DNA of 64,000 nt, from the NCBI RefSeq assembly GCF_000281045.1, contig NW_008246091.1:419474-483473 (forward strand), written 5' to 3'. Of this stretch, positions 33,909-42,728 are shown one piece after another. Numbering within the stretch: position 1 is the stretch's first letter; each line of letters starts with the position of its first letter. This stretch comes from Saprolegnia diclina VS20. Its lineage: Eukaryota; Oomycota; Saprolegniomycetes; Saprolegniales; Saprolegniaceae. Made by a program: the position numbers and the translations under genes. The notes beneath the pieces are model-generated. The model had not been told where the DNA came from. It saw only the letters and a program-made list of their open reading frames with translations, and ran no database searches.

Positions 33909-34487
33909 GCGATCGACAGGTTCGAGTCCGAGGTGGCGAATTCGCAAATAAGCTTGTGTAGCGCCGGCGCCAAAGCTGTAGAAACCACGGGTAAAGGCGA
34001 CGGGTAAAAGCGCCGAGCCCTGTCGCTCCGCCGAGTCGGCGCCGGTCGCAGGCAAGCGCATCGGTGCTGGACAATCGCAATGCGTTGGTGCCAAGGCCAT
34101 GACCGAGCGGCGCGACTGGCGCAAAGGCTCGGTGCTCGACGCTGGCAGGGGAGGCCCATCGGTCGCTCGCTGGTTCGCTCAAGTTTCCGCGTGTTGCCGA
34201 ATGCAAATAGCTCGTAGGTGGCATGTGCCACATCCAAGTAGCCATGAAACGCAGGATCTCGCGCTCACGCGCCAATGGCAATGCACGAGACGCGCGAAAG
34301 ATCCAACGCCGCCGACAGCGACTTGTAGTCCGTCATGAACAGTGCTACGTAGAAAATCTCAACTATAGCAAAGTCTATAGAGTGTAGATAGACTAAATAT
34401 CGTTTTGGCCACAAAAGAACGAAGCCATCAGGAAGATCGCGATGACTTTTCTGCAAACTTTCCGGATTTGTCAACCGTTTTGCTTCC

Positions 34488-35351
34488 ATGGCCGATGGGA
34501 TTACGTTCGACAGCGCCAAGGGCGAGGTCGATATCGCGTCCGGGCATCGTCGCTGGGTGCGCGAGGCGCTCGAAAAGCGGCTCAAAAAGGCGACAGCGAC
34601 GGGCGCCGTCGACTTGAGCGGGCCGCTCGCGTCGAGCCTCGTGTCTGGCCACGCGAGTCTCCAGCTCGACCTTGTGCCAAAAGAGCTGTTTGCGACAGCG
34701 TCCAAACTCTCGTGGGCAAAGACGCATCTGCGGCGACTGTACCTGACCAACAACTCGCTCTCGCTCTTGTCGCCCGAAGTGGCCCTCTTCCAGCAGCTAC
34801 GCGTGCTCGGTCTTGGCGGGAACGCGCTCACATCGCTGCCAACTGAGATCGGCACCCTCCCGCACCTCGAAGCGCTCTATGCCGAGCGCAACCAGCTCAC
34901 GTGTGTCCCCGAGTCGCTCGGTCGCTGCAAAAAGCTAGCAACCGTGACGCTCGACTACAACCGGTTCCGGACCTTTCCGCTGCCGCTCACGCAGTGCAGT
35001 CGCCTCCAGCATTTGAGTTTGAGCCACAACGAACTCTCGGAGCTGCCGCCGCACATCCGCCGCCTCTCGTGGCTCCTAGAGCTCAATCTGGACTACAACC
35101 GCCTCGGACCCGACTTGCCACCTGAAATGATGTACTTGAGCCGGCTCCAGCGGCTCGGACTCGATATGAACCGGCTCGGGAGCGTGCCGCACTGTGTGCT
35201 CATGCTGCCGCAGCTCACAAACGTGCGCCTCAACGGCAACCGACCGTCCAACTACGTCGTCAAGGACTCGGTGACTGGCGAAGTGCTCGACGGTATCAAC
35301 GTCCCGGTGCGCTCTGGTCGACTCTTCAATGTATATATCAATGGGCGATGA
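34488..35351 (+). CDS. Leucine-rich-repeat protein, copy B
   Basis: A 287-residue twin of the protein at 18713-19576 (about 98% identical); substitutions include Thr2 to Ala, Thr to Ala in GAVDLSG, Arg to His in PPHIRRL and Val to Ile near the end. The start is MADG at 34488; the extra upstream base here puts the older upstream ATG out of frame. As in copy A, a GTATAT...CCTAG 26-nt segment separates LFN from a 67-residue frame ending at 35560 (RHDGYLQ to ISNTRR). Confidence 0.85.
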   Translation: MADGITFDSAKGEVDIASGHRRWVREALEKRLKKATATGAVDLSGPLASSLVSGHASLQLDLVPKELFATASKLSWAKTHLRRLYLTNNSLSLLSPEVALFQQLRVLGLGGNALTSLPTEIGTLPHLEALYAERNQLTCVPESLGRCKKLATVTLDYNRFRTFPLPLTQCSRLQHLSLSHNELSELPPHIRRLSWLLELNLDYNRLGPDLPPEMMYLSRLQRLGLDMNRLGSVPHCVLMLPQLTNVRLNGNRPSNYVVKDSVTGEVLDGINVPVRSGRLFNVYINGR

Positions 35352-36027
35352 CCTAGATGCGCCACGATGGCTACTTGCAGCTGCGCGAGGCTGTCATGAC
35401 CAAAGACGAAGGCAGCGAATTGTACAAGAAGCGTGTCCAACATCTCGACGGCCTCGTTCCTGCCACGGACCTCAACCTCGAAAATGCATTTCACGACCGC
35501 GACAAGGACGAGGTACTCGCTGTCCATGCGATTCCTATCATTTCAAATACGCGGCGCTAGATTGGCCGCAAGATTCTACACGGCCGCAAGTAGCAACTGC
35601 ACAAGTGCACACAAGAGGTAATTTTTCACTGTTTGCTTCGCCAAAATATCTTGAGCTCCATAAATTAGGCGATTCAAAGTTGTGCCCATGACCTTTACAC
35701 CATACTATTGTATTAGTGCATGGCGCTGTTAAAATAGAAAAGGCGGGGCGTTCGTTCAGTAAGACTAGGCATCCCATCAGTCTGGTGGTACAAAATATAT
35801 GCTTTAAAAACACTGCGGCAGCCTGGTATCGAAGTGCCGACGTAAAATTAAGAGTGGTTTTGAACGTGTTTATTTCAATCAAGGCAGTGTACAGCATTCC
35901 AAGTTTTCTAAAATCTCGCTCCTGGTGGCGCATTGTCTGTTCTTTTTGCGGCAAAGATGATTAGCATGGCGAACGCTATGTTTGTAGGGGACATATTCAA
36001 CTATGGACGCACCACTCGCTCACTCAC

Positions 36028-36625
36028 TCATATTATTGTGCCTTGGAACGCGGAGTGTCGCTGACGACGGAGCATTTTTGGGTTTGGTCATGATTGCAGG
36101 ACCACAGTAAAGACAATGCACATGCCTCACCTCTGCAACGGTCTCGCCTCCGCAAAGCTGTCGCTCCACACTCAAATCAAACGTCCACGACCATCACTTG
36201 CTACGCAAAATTGCTATACCACAAGTGCAGTATGACAAACCCGACACCATCTTGCATCAATTGAAACATTACTTGGTTGATATTATTCCGCTCCACGATA
36301 TATATATCAAGTTCGAACGATCAATTGCACCCATGGACGCGCGACCCGGCGTTCGTTTGTTGAAGTATCAAGTAGTACGTAGCAAGCAATGCCACATGTT
36401 CCTTTGCCGATCATTGCATGCTTGGCGCACCTCGGTCAGTCTCCCACCAAAATAGCAATTGCCAGGTCGGTCATTGGACAGACGCACCTCAGCAAGGTTC
36501 GCCAATGGCTGCGACGAGCACTATCAAGTTTATCAACTTGAAATCTAGTGGCGCACGTGGGGCATCCGGCATTATTGTAGCGTGTTTGAAAGTCTCAGTT
36601 TGCAATTCAGACCCGACGACACAGA
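36028..36625. other. Intergenic region upstream of Myb B
   Basis: No gene. The distal 290 bases align patchily with the region upstream of Myb A, but far less well than the arms align. TATCAAGTTTATCAACTTGA at 36522-36541 corresponds in position to the Myb A palindrome. Confidence 0.5.
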
Positions 36626-37377
36626 ATGACCCAGAAGAAGTGGACCGACGACGAGGTTTGCGCTTGCATCTTGGCATGGTCAGCACCTCACAGTCGACTG
36701 TAGATTGCAGCCCTCAAGGATGTCGACCCCGATAGCACGACGTGGAAGGTGATCGCAGAAGGCTTTCCCGGCCGCAGTCATGCCAGTTGCCGCCAGAAAT
36801 GGTTAACAATCACTGGCGACACGAACGAGGGCGATTGGAGTCGTGACGAAGACGACTGGCTCTGCTACGCTATGAGCATCACCAACAAGTGGCCCAAGAT
36901 CGCCACGATCGTTGGGACGCGCAAGTACGCCGCATGGAACAGCGTCACGAGGACTCATGTCGATGCTCTAGTTATAGACAATGCCTCACTCGGTGGCAGC
37001 GGATGGGCGAGAAAGGACTCGCGATCAAGTGCAGCGCCAAGCCTAGCGGTCGTCCCGCCCTCAAAAAGACGGCGAAGGCACTCTCCACGACGCCGGACGA
37101 CACGGTCTTGGACGTATACGCACAAATTGAAGCCATGGACCTCAACTGGAGCCACACTGTGCCGGCGCCGATCGGCCCCGACGATGTTGTCTGCAGCTTT
37201 GCTTCGATGGATGAAATCGCGATGCGGTTACCCGCAGAGGCCGAGATGGCGCCTGTCGACATGGCGCCGACACCCGATGAGCCATTGAGCCAAGCCGAAG
37301 TCGACTATTGGTCGGCGGTTGTGCTCAACAGTACGCAATTCCCCAGCACCAGCGCTGTAACATGCTCTTTTGCCTAA
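36626..37377 (+). CDS. Two-repeat Myb/SANT DNA-binding protein, copy B
   Basis: A 216-residue paralogue of Myb A in opposite orientation, with identical exon structure (introns 36656-36703 and 36925-36977; exon 2 is 221 nt in both). Repeats: STTWKVIAEGFPGRSHASCR, DWSRDEDDWLCYA, KWPKIATIVGTRK joined to QCLTRWQRMGEKG. The C-terminal tail differs and runs on past the end of copy A (WSAVVLNSTQFPS...). Divergence from copy A is clearly greater than between the LRR or LPMO-like twins. Both Myb copies keep the tryptophans and the recognition-helix region, so both are probably functional. Confidence 0.8.
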
Positions 37378-37429
37378 CAAAGCAATGTAATACATTATCC
37401 CATCTAAAGCCCAAGTACAGTTGTAGCTC

Positions 37430-37600
37430 ATCGGATGGTGCATACAGACGCGCTCCTCTTCTTATCGTGCTTATGTCGACGTCGTACCTGTGGCATCGGC
37501 ATCACTTTGTTCACGACGCTACTCTCGGTGGTGCGTTTGGCCTGCGCATCGACCTCGGCGTTGAGCGCTCACTGAATCTCTTCGTCAATGTGCGCGAGCA
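37430..37600 (-). pseudogene. Relic of the last MAP-kinase exon
   Basis: Reverse-complement match to about 15556-15750: shared blocks encode CTCAACGCCGAGG, GATGCGCAGGCC and ATGCCGATGCCACA, then the 3' flank AAGAGGAGCGCGTCTGTATG. The copy starts at the exon boundary, has an in-frame TGA, and lacks the bases for DLSAA. It marks the far end of the older inverted duplication. Confidence 0.75.
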
Positions 37601-37604
37601 CATC

Positions 37605-37790
37605 CCTTTTTATCAACTTGATACATCGCGGTAAGGTCGAATGGTCCTGCTGTAGGTCATGAGCGTCACCAACAAGTGGCCCAAGATCACCGAAATCAAA
37701 GCGCAAGCACTGGGAAGTACTGGCACGTAGCATGTGACTGCGTCATGAGGACTCATACTAGTAGATAAGACACCATGGAATCACTGTGCT
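37605..37790 (+). pseudogene. Broken third Myb copy
   Basis: TATCAACTTGATAC at 37611-37624 recalls the Myb upstream element; 37657-37700 then matches exon 2 of Myb (MSVTNKWPKIT), and 37735-37785 matches the second intron region (ATGAGGACTCATACTAG). Most of the gene is missing. Confidence 0.6.
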
Positions 37791-37925
37791 AGCCTAGAAT
37801 CGAAGTGCTGATGTAAAATTAGGTCTCACTTTGAGAGATTAAACTTTTGAAAGAAAATTTTCAGATTCCGCGCTTTCTCATGTCTCGCTCCTGGTTGCGC
37901 ACGGTCTGTCCTTTTTGCTAGAGAG
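37785..37925. repeat. Diverged fragment of the AT-rich arm tail
   Basis: Resembles arm B 35820-35950: ATCGAAGTGC(C/T)GA, GTAAAATTA and TCTCGCTCCTGG...GCGCA occur in the same order. It lies directly after the broken Myb copy, so arm and Myb pieces were joined in another order at least once. Confidence 0.6.
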
Positions 37926-38146
37926 CTTTTACAATATAGGCAGCCAACTTGTTGTGGAACCTTCCTCCACACGGCTGCAACACGTCAACTGCATCTCTTG
38001 CAGCACCGAATGACGTAGGAGCGTGGAGGCGCTACATGCCACTTTGGTTACCTTGGCCAATTCGAGCTCATTCGCGAAACGTATGCGAGAGTCATGAGGT
38101 ACAATAGTCTATATTGTGTCTGGAATAACTTAGCGGACAACGACAA

Positions 38147-40309
38147 CTAGGAGATAATACAGCACGAGTTGGCCGAGTGGGGAATCGTAATCGGCCCTTG
38201 TTTGACTTCCCACTCCATGTACTCGACGATTTCGTTCTGGAAGGCAATGTAGCTGCAAAACTGCCAGTCCTTGTAGAACTCTTGGTCGGCCTCCACGAGC
38301 TTGACACCCTACATTTCTCAAGCTATTATCAACGTATCAAGTCACGTCGAACCTGCGTCACGGCTGGGTCAAAGCAGCCAATGTCGGCCTGCGACGCCGC
38401 GTTGATGTCGCGGTCCGGCACGAAAGGCGGTGGCACCGACATGGACTCCATCGCGGCCCAGTCGACGTTTTCGAAAAACTTCATCTTTTTAATCTCGTCG
38501 GCCCCGTTGGCGCCAAGGCGGAGGCGCGGGTCTCGTACCAAGAGCCCTACATACACAAGCATTTCAGCCATTGGATGGAGGCTGGAAGCCTTGTACGCTG
38601 AAGGAGGTCGGTCGCGGCGGGCGTAAAGTACTTTGGGTCGTACGTGGGGGTGAGTTCGAGTGTCGCCATGTCGTAGGCTTTTTGCTACCGTTTGAATATA
38701 GTATGCACAATGTTGTCCTAGTCTTCATACCTTGTCGGCGTGCAAGGCTTTGGCTTTCGAGGTTCGGAACGGGCACTTGCCGTAGAGCATTTCGTAAACA
38801 ACGCAGCCGTAGCTCCACCAGTCGACCGCTTGGTCGTAAAAGAGGCGGTTGCCTTGCGAATCACGGAGCAGCATCTCGGGGGCCCAGTCTACGAGCATGA
38901 TCCTCAGTGTTGTCCTCGCAGGCGGCAGGTCGTACAGCCGCGCGTGCCGCAGCGGCCACAGAGGTTGGGCGTCACTTCGACGGCCAGCCCAAGGTCCGAG
39001 ATGGAGCAGTTGCCTTTGTCGTCGAGGAGGATGTTCTCGGGTTTTAGATCACGGTACACAATGTTGTTTTCGTGCATATGTTGCAGGCCCAGTAGGATTT
39101 GCGCCGCCCAAAACATGACTTGCTCCTCGGTGAACCTACGTACACGACATACGGCACATGTATAGACTAAGGGGATGGCGCACCGGCCGCGGTTGAGGTG
39201 GAAGCTGAGGTCGCCGCCCGTGCGCAGATCCAGCACCAGGTACAAGTCTTCCTTCGTTTGGAAGGCGTACTTGAGACACACGACAAAGGGCGAGCTGAGC
39301 ATCGTTAGAATCGCCCGCTCGGCCAAGCAGAGCTTCTCCGCATGCTTCTTCTTGATGATCTTCTTGTTCATCGCTTTGAGCGCGTAGAGTTTACCTAGCC
39401 GATGCTCCATATGCATACGTCATTGGTCGTAGGTTCGATACCGGTGTTGCGCTTGATGGTGCCGTTGACCATGCCAAAGCCGCCGCGCCCGAGCACCCGC
39501 AGCAGCGAAAAGTCGTCCTCGCCAATCTCGCGCGACTGCAGATAGAGGAATTGCACCAACCGGTTGTAGAAGCTGCTGGCGCGGAAACCGGCCATGTGCA
39601 CGACGTCAAGCGCACCAAGAACACACGCTTCCAGCTGGTGGAAGAGCGTGACGTCCACAGACGATTTGGCGTCCGAGTCCATCGCATTCTCTTCTTCGCG
39701 GTCGAGCGCGGTTCGTATCGCTGCCAAGATGGGTCCGGCGACCCCGAGGATGTGCGCATCGCTCTTGTAGCTCATGTACAGCTGCGTTCCGTCGGCAAGC
39801 GAGAGCTTGAACTCTTTTTTCCAGGCAAAGTTGGCTTCCCCGGGCGCCTTGGGCGCGACCGGTGGCGGCTGAGGACGCGGCGACGCGGCGGACGAGAGCG
39901 CCGAGAACGCGTGGTCGTGGCGCGACGGCGGTGCCTCCTTTGGTAAAACGGGCTGCACGAGCACGGTCGAGGCTTCGTCACAGTACCGCTTGTAGATGGC
40001 TTTGGCCTTTTGCAGCTGCCGATTGTGCTGTGGAATGTTGCGAAAGGCGTGGACGTCCATGAGAAAGAGGAGCTTCTCGACGCCGTGCGCTTCGGCTTCG
40101 CAGTACCGGCGAAAGAGGTAAAAGCCCAGCGGTTGAGACAAAAGGGCTTCAACACCGAGCCACTCGGTGTTGAGGCGGTTTTGTTTCGAGATAAAGTCGG
40201 CGAGCTCGGTGGGCGACGGCGTGTAAAAGGCGATCGTGGGCCGCGGCCGCGGGTCGACCATCGCGCCAATGTACTGCGCGTCTTGGATCGCGTCCTGGAG
40301 CTCATCCAT
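38147..40309 (-). CDS. G-protein-coupled-receptor-kinase-like AGC kinase with RGS region and CaaX end
   Basis: A 626-residue kinase, seven exons; introns 39395-39441, 39136-39183, 38889-38935, 38685-38730, 38547-38596, 38309-38352. N-terminal half resembles the split RGS-homology domain of GRKs (LGFYLFRRYCEAEA about 60-75; LEACVLGALDVV and FYNRLVQFLYLQSREI about 230-270). Kinase: GRGGFG, YALKAM, HENNIVYRDLKPENILL, SDLGLA (DLG, as in GRKs, not DFG), GTRGYWAPE, then the AGC tail with RLLVRDPRLRLG. The protein ends SCCIIS; CIIS is a farnesyl-type CaaX box, as in visual GRKs. It should phosphorylate activated seven-helix receptors at the membrane. Oomycetes have many GPCRs, which fits. Confidence 0.88.
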
Positions 40310-41430
40310 GCCGCCTGTGCCACCACGAGCTGCGGTTGCAAATAAAGAGCACCGCGTTTCGCGCCGAAATGGAGACGCTATTTATAGATCGGTATCCGTA
40401 TCCGGTTGCGGACGTCATTTGTCAAATTGCTGGCACATACAAGTACACACCAACTAACTAACGTTGGGAGTCGCGACAGGAAAGGAAGGTATGCTGGCAC
40501 GTCGACGAGCTCCTAACGTCAACGGTGGCCCCGAGTTACTTCAGTGTATGAATGTACGTAGTACTCTAATGGAGGACTACAGACTGTACCACAAGGTGGC
40601 TGGTTGCCGATGGACGAAGCCGATGGACGACGGTGGCGAAAGGCTGGTTGGGTGCGACTTGACAACGACGATGCTATACAAATACTACACTCGACGGGCG
40701 GCGGCGGCGGGGCGATGGGCACCAACCAACTGCACGTGCGCGTGGCGTGGGATCGGCACGTACTGTCGACAGACGCACCCTTCACCTCCTTCCCAAAGCT
40801 TCCCCATTTTCACAAACTGTCACCTCTCGATGCCTACGAGGTGTGGTATTAACTGCATTGAGCTCCTCAGAAATGTGGTCCACTCGACCCTGCAGGACGA
40901 GAAATAATGCTGTACTCGTATGTGCCTACTAGCCATTCGATGCTGGCCCCAGCAAGAGATCCAGAGTCGCAAGCGGACGAGTAATGCGACTAATTTATTC
41001 TGAATTTGGTTCCCACATGCCGCAGACGCATGTGTTGACGCGCTAGCGTGCATCGCGACTCATGGAAGAGCGACCGGTATCGCCGAGGCGCAACAGTCGC
41101 GAGGTGTAATGGTCCATGCACGCTTCCAAATTCGAACAGTCTTACGCTTGACCCGCTGCCACAATGCAGTTATTTAGTCGGTGACGAGGACACCGACGAT
41201 CAACTTAGCTAGAGTCAATGGCGCACAGAGCTGCCAGTGCCAGGCCGGTGCCAGGCCCGTGACGCATTATTTACTCACTGTGAATGCCAACTTTGGGACA
41301 GTGCTGAGCAATCTTTTCGTATCGAGACAGTTTGGAGAAAGAAATCATCTATTTCAAGGCGGAGGAATGGGATTGGCGCATTGGTCGCAGATATCCAAGC
41401 AGTTGGCAATTCGAGGGTTGCAGCACGAGC
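40310..41430. other. Intergenic region (1.1 kb)
   Basis: The region holds the promoter of the GRK-like gene (minus) and of the coiled-coil gene (plus). The only protein-like frame is the short one at 40610-40852, listed separately. The remainder shows nothing recognisable. Confidence 0.5.
40610..40852 (+). CDS. Possible small protein or last exon, unknown
   Basis: An 80-codon ATG frame with plausible composition: a tryptophan-rich basic start, a Gly run, then AWDRHVLSTDAPFTSF and a C-terminal LSPLDAYEVWY. No homology recognised. It may be a real small gene, a terminal exon or chance. Confidence 0.3.
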   Translation: MDEADGRRWRKAGWVRLDNDDAIQILHSTGGGGGAMGTNQLHVRVAWDRHVLSTDAPFTSFPKLPHFHKLSPLDAYEVWY

Positions 41431-42303
41431 ATGGCACCGCCTCCGCCCACCGACGTCTCGGTCCTCTGTCTTCGGCTGCACATGCGCAAGATGCAGACGC
41501 GCGTAGCTGGCCTCCTCGACGCGCTCGCCAAGGCCGCGCCGCCACTCGAGCCGCAGTCGTCGCCGGCGAAAGACACCGATCTCCGGCCCGGCGAGACCGA
41601 CAAGATGATCGCCGACCTCGTCGTCGAGGTCGAGCGCCTCAAGCATGAGCTCTCGAGCCGCGACGACGAAAACGCGCGTCTACAGAACGACAAGTCGGCC
41701 CTTCATCGACAAAACGTGCTGTTGCAAGAAGAGAACGCGGCGCTGCGTCTCCGGCTCGAGCACGACGAGGTCGACGCCGAGCTTTCGCCCACAAAAACAG
41801 ACGACATGGACGACGATCGCAGCTGTAGCAGCAGTGAGCGACCCGTCTACGACGACGTCGATGTTGACCGTCTCGCGACGGAGCTCGAAACCCACACACA
41901 GAGCTTGCGCGACGAGCTCCGGCTCATGGCCCTCGAGCGCGATCGCCTCGAGAGGGAGCGAGACGAAGCTCAGGCCGCCGCCGCACGCGCACTTGCCGAG
42001 GGCAGCCGCCTCGCTGGCCACTCCAACGGTCAACAGCGCATCAAATACGTGCAGACGCTGCGGGACGAGAATAATCGACTCACTTTGCAGCTGCGCGAAG
42101 CCGAGAGTCGCCTCGCTCGCCTCAAGCCCACGCCAACACTCACCAAGCACGTGGATGCGACCAAGCCAAGGACCACCACAAGTAGTACCGGCTCCAAGCC
42201 GCAGTTACCAGTGAAAACGGCGACGAGCGCCAAGTCGACTCTGCCAGTATCCAAAAAAGGAGCTCGAAAACCCACGCCTCGCCGTGTGCCAACGTCATTG
42301 TAG
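41431..42303 (+). CDS. Coiled-coil protein
   Basis: A 290-residue protein, single exon. Heptad-rich segments at about 50-115 (IADLVVEVERLKHELSSRD, then LLQEENAALRLRLEHDE) and about 145-235 (LRDELRLMALERDRLERE, then YVQTLRDENNRLTLQLREAE), separated by an acidic Ser-rich linker; the last 50 residues are basic and rich in Pro, Thr and Lys. The YVQTLRDENNRL block recalls the terminal coiled coil of kinesin-associated and centrosomal proteins, but no family can be fixed. The start is the first ATG in frame (MAPPPPTD); upstream codons lack an ATG. Confidence 0.72.
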   Translation: MAPPPPTDVSVLCLRLHMRKMQTRVAGLLDALAKAAPPLEPQSSPAKDTDLRPGETDKMIADLVVEVERLKHELSSRDDENARLQNDKSALHRQNVLLQEENAALRLRLEHDEVDAELSPTKTDDMDDDRSCSSSERPVYDDVDVDRLATELETHTQSLRDELRLMALERDRLERERDEAQAAAARALAEGSRLAGHSNGQQRIKYVQTLRDENNRLTLQLREAESRLARLKPTPTLTKHVDATKPRTTTSSTGSKPQLPVKTATSAKSTLPVSKKGARKPTPRRVPTSL

Positions 42304-42728
42304 TCTCTGTCTGGCGGCTCCTAGCTATTTATGTACAAATTGAAGTCACTGTCCTAGACGATTGCGAGCCTTCAACGATGCGAGACTTGCCATTTGACTG
42401 CTTCAAAACTGGGCTCGCACACAACTGGAGGACGGCAGCCTTGGCGTTGCGCGGCTGAAAGACTGAAAGGTTTCTATAAGTTTGCCATAAGTCTACTATA
42501 AGTCTACTACAAATCCTTGAGTCCTAGGAGAGGGTGCCACTGCAAAGCGACGCGATTGGATCGGCAGCAAAATCGATGGCATTCTATGGTTCGAAATACG
42601 AATTTCTGGGCAAATCTTTTATTCGGACCTGAAAACTGTATTGAACGCGCAGCAATCTTATTTTATTTCTTTCGAAGTATATCTTGTTGCCTTCGCCCGC
42701 CACTTTGCATTTTCAAGTTGAAGTGCCA
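42304..42728. other. Intergenic region
   Basis: About 425 bases. TTGCATTTTCAAG at about 42705-42717, just before the next start codon, resembles the oomycete FPR core-promoter element. Nothing else recognised. Confidence 0.45.

Larger units (their letters stand above)
33000..36027. repeat. Inverted segmental duplication, arm B (~3.0 kb)
   Basis: Reverse-complement copy of 18056-21080, separated from it by about 11.9 kb. It carries LPMO-like gene B (minus), LRR gene B (plus), their divergent promoter (33909-34487) and the AT-rich tail (35575-36027). Both genes remain intact. Small indels, mainly outside coding sequence, distinguish the arms. Confidence 0.92.

Noticed and set aside
18056-36027. 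Inverted duplication as a pure assembly artefact
   Set aside because: Considered, but the arms differ by scattered substitutions and indels, and the mirrored Myb/MAPK flanks are strongly diverged, which an artefact would not produce. Long reads are still decisive.
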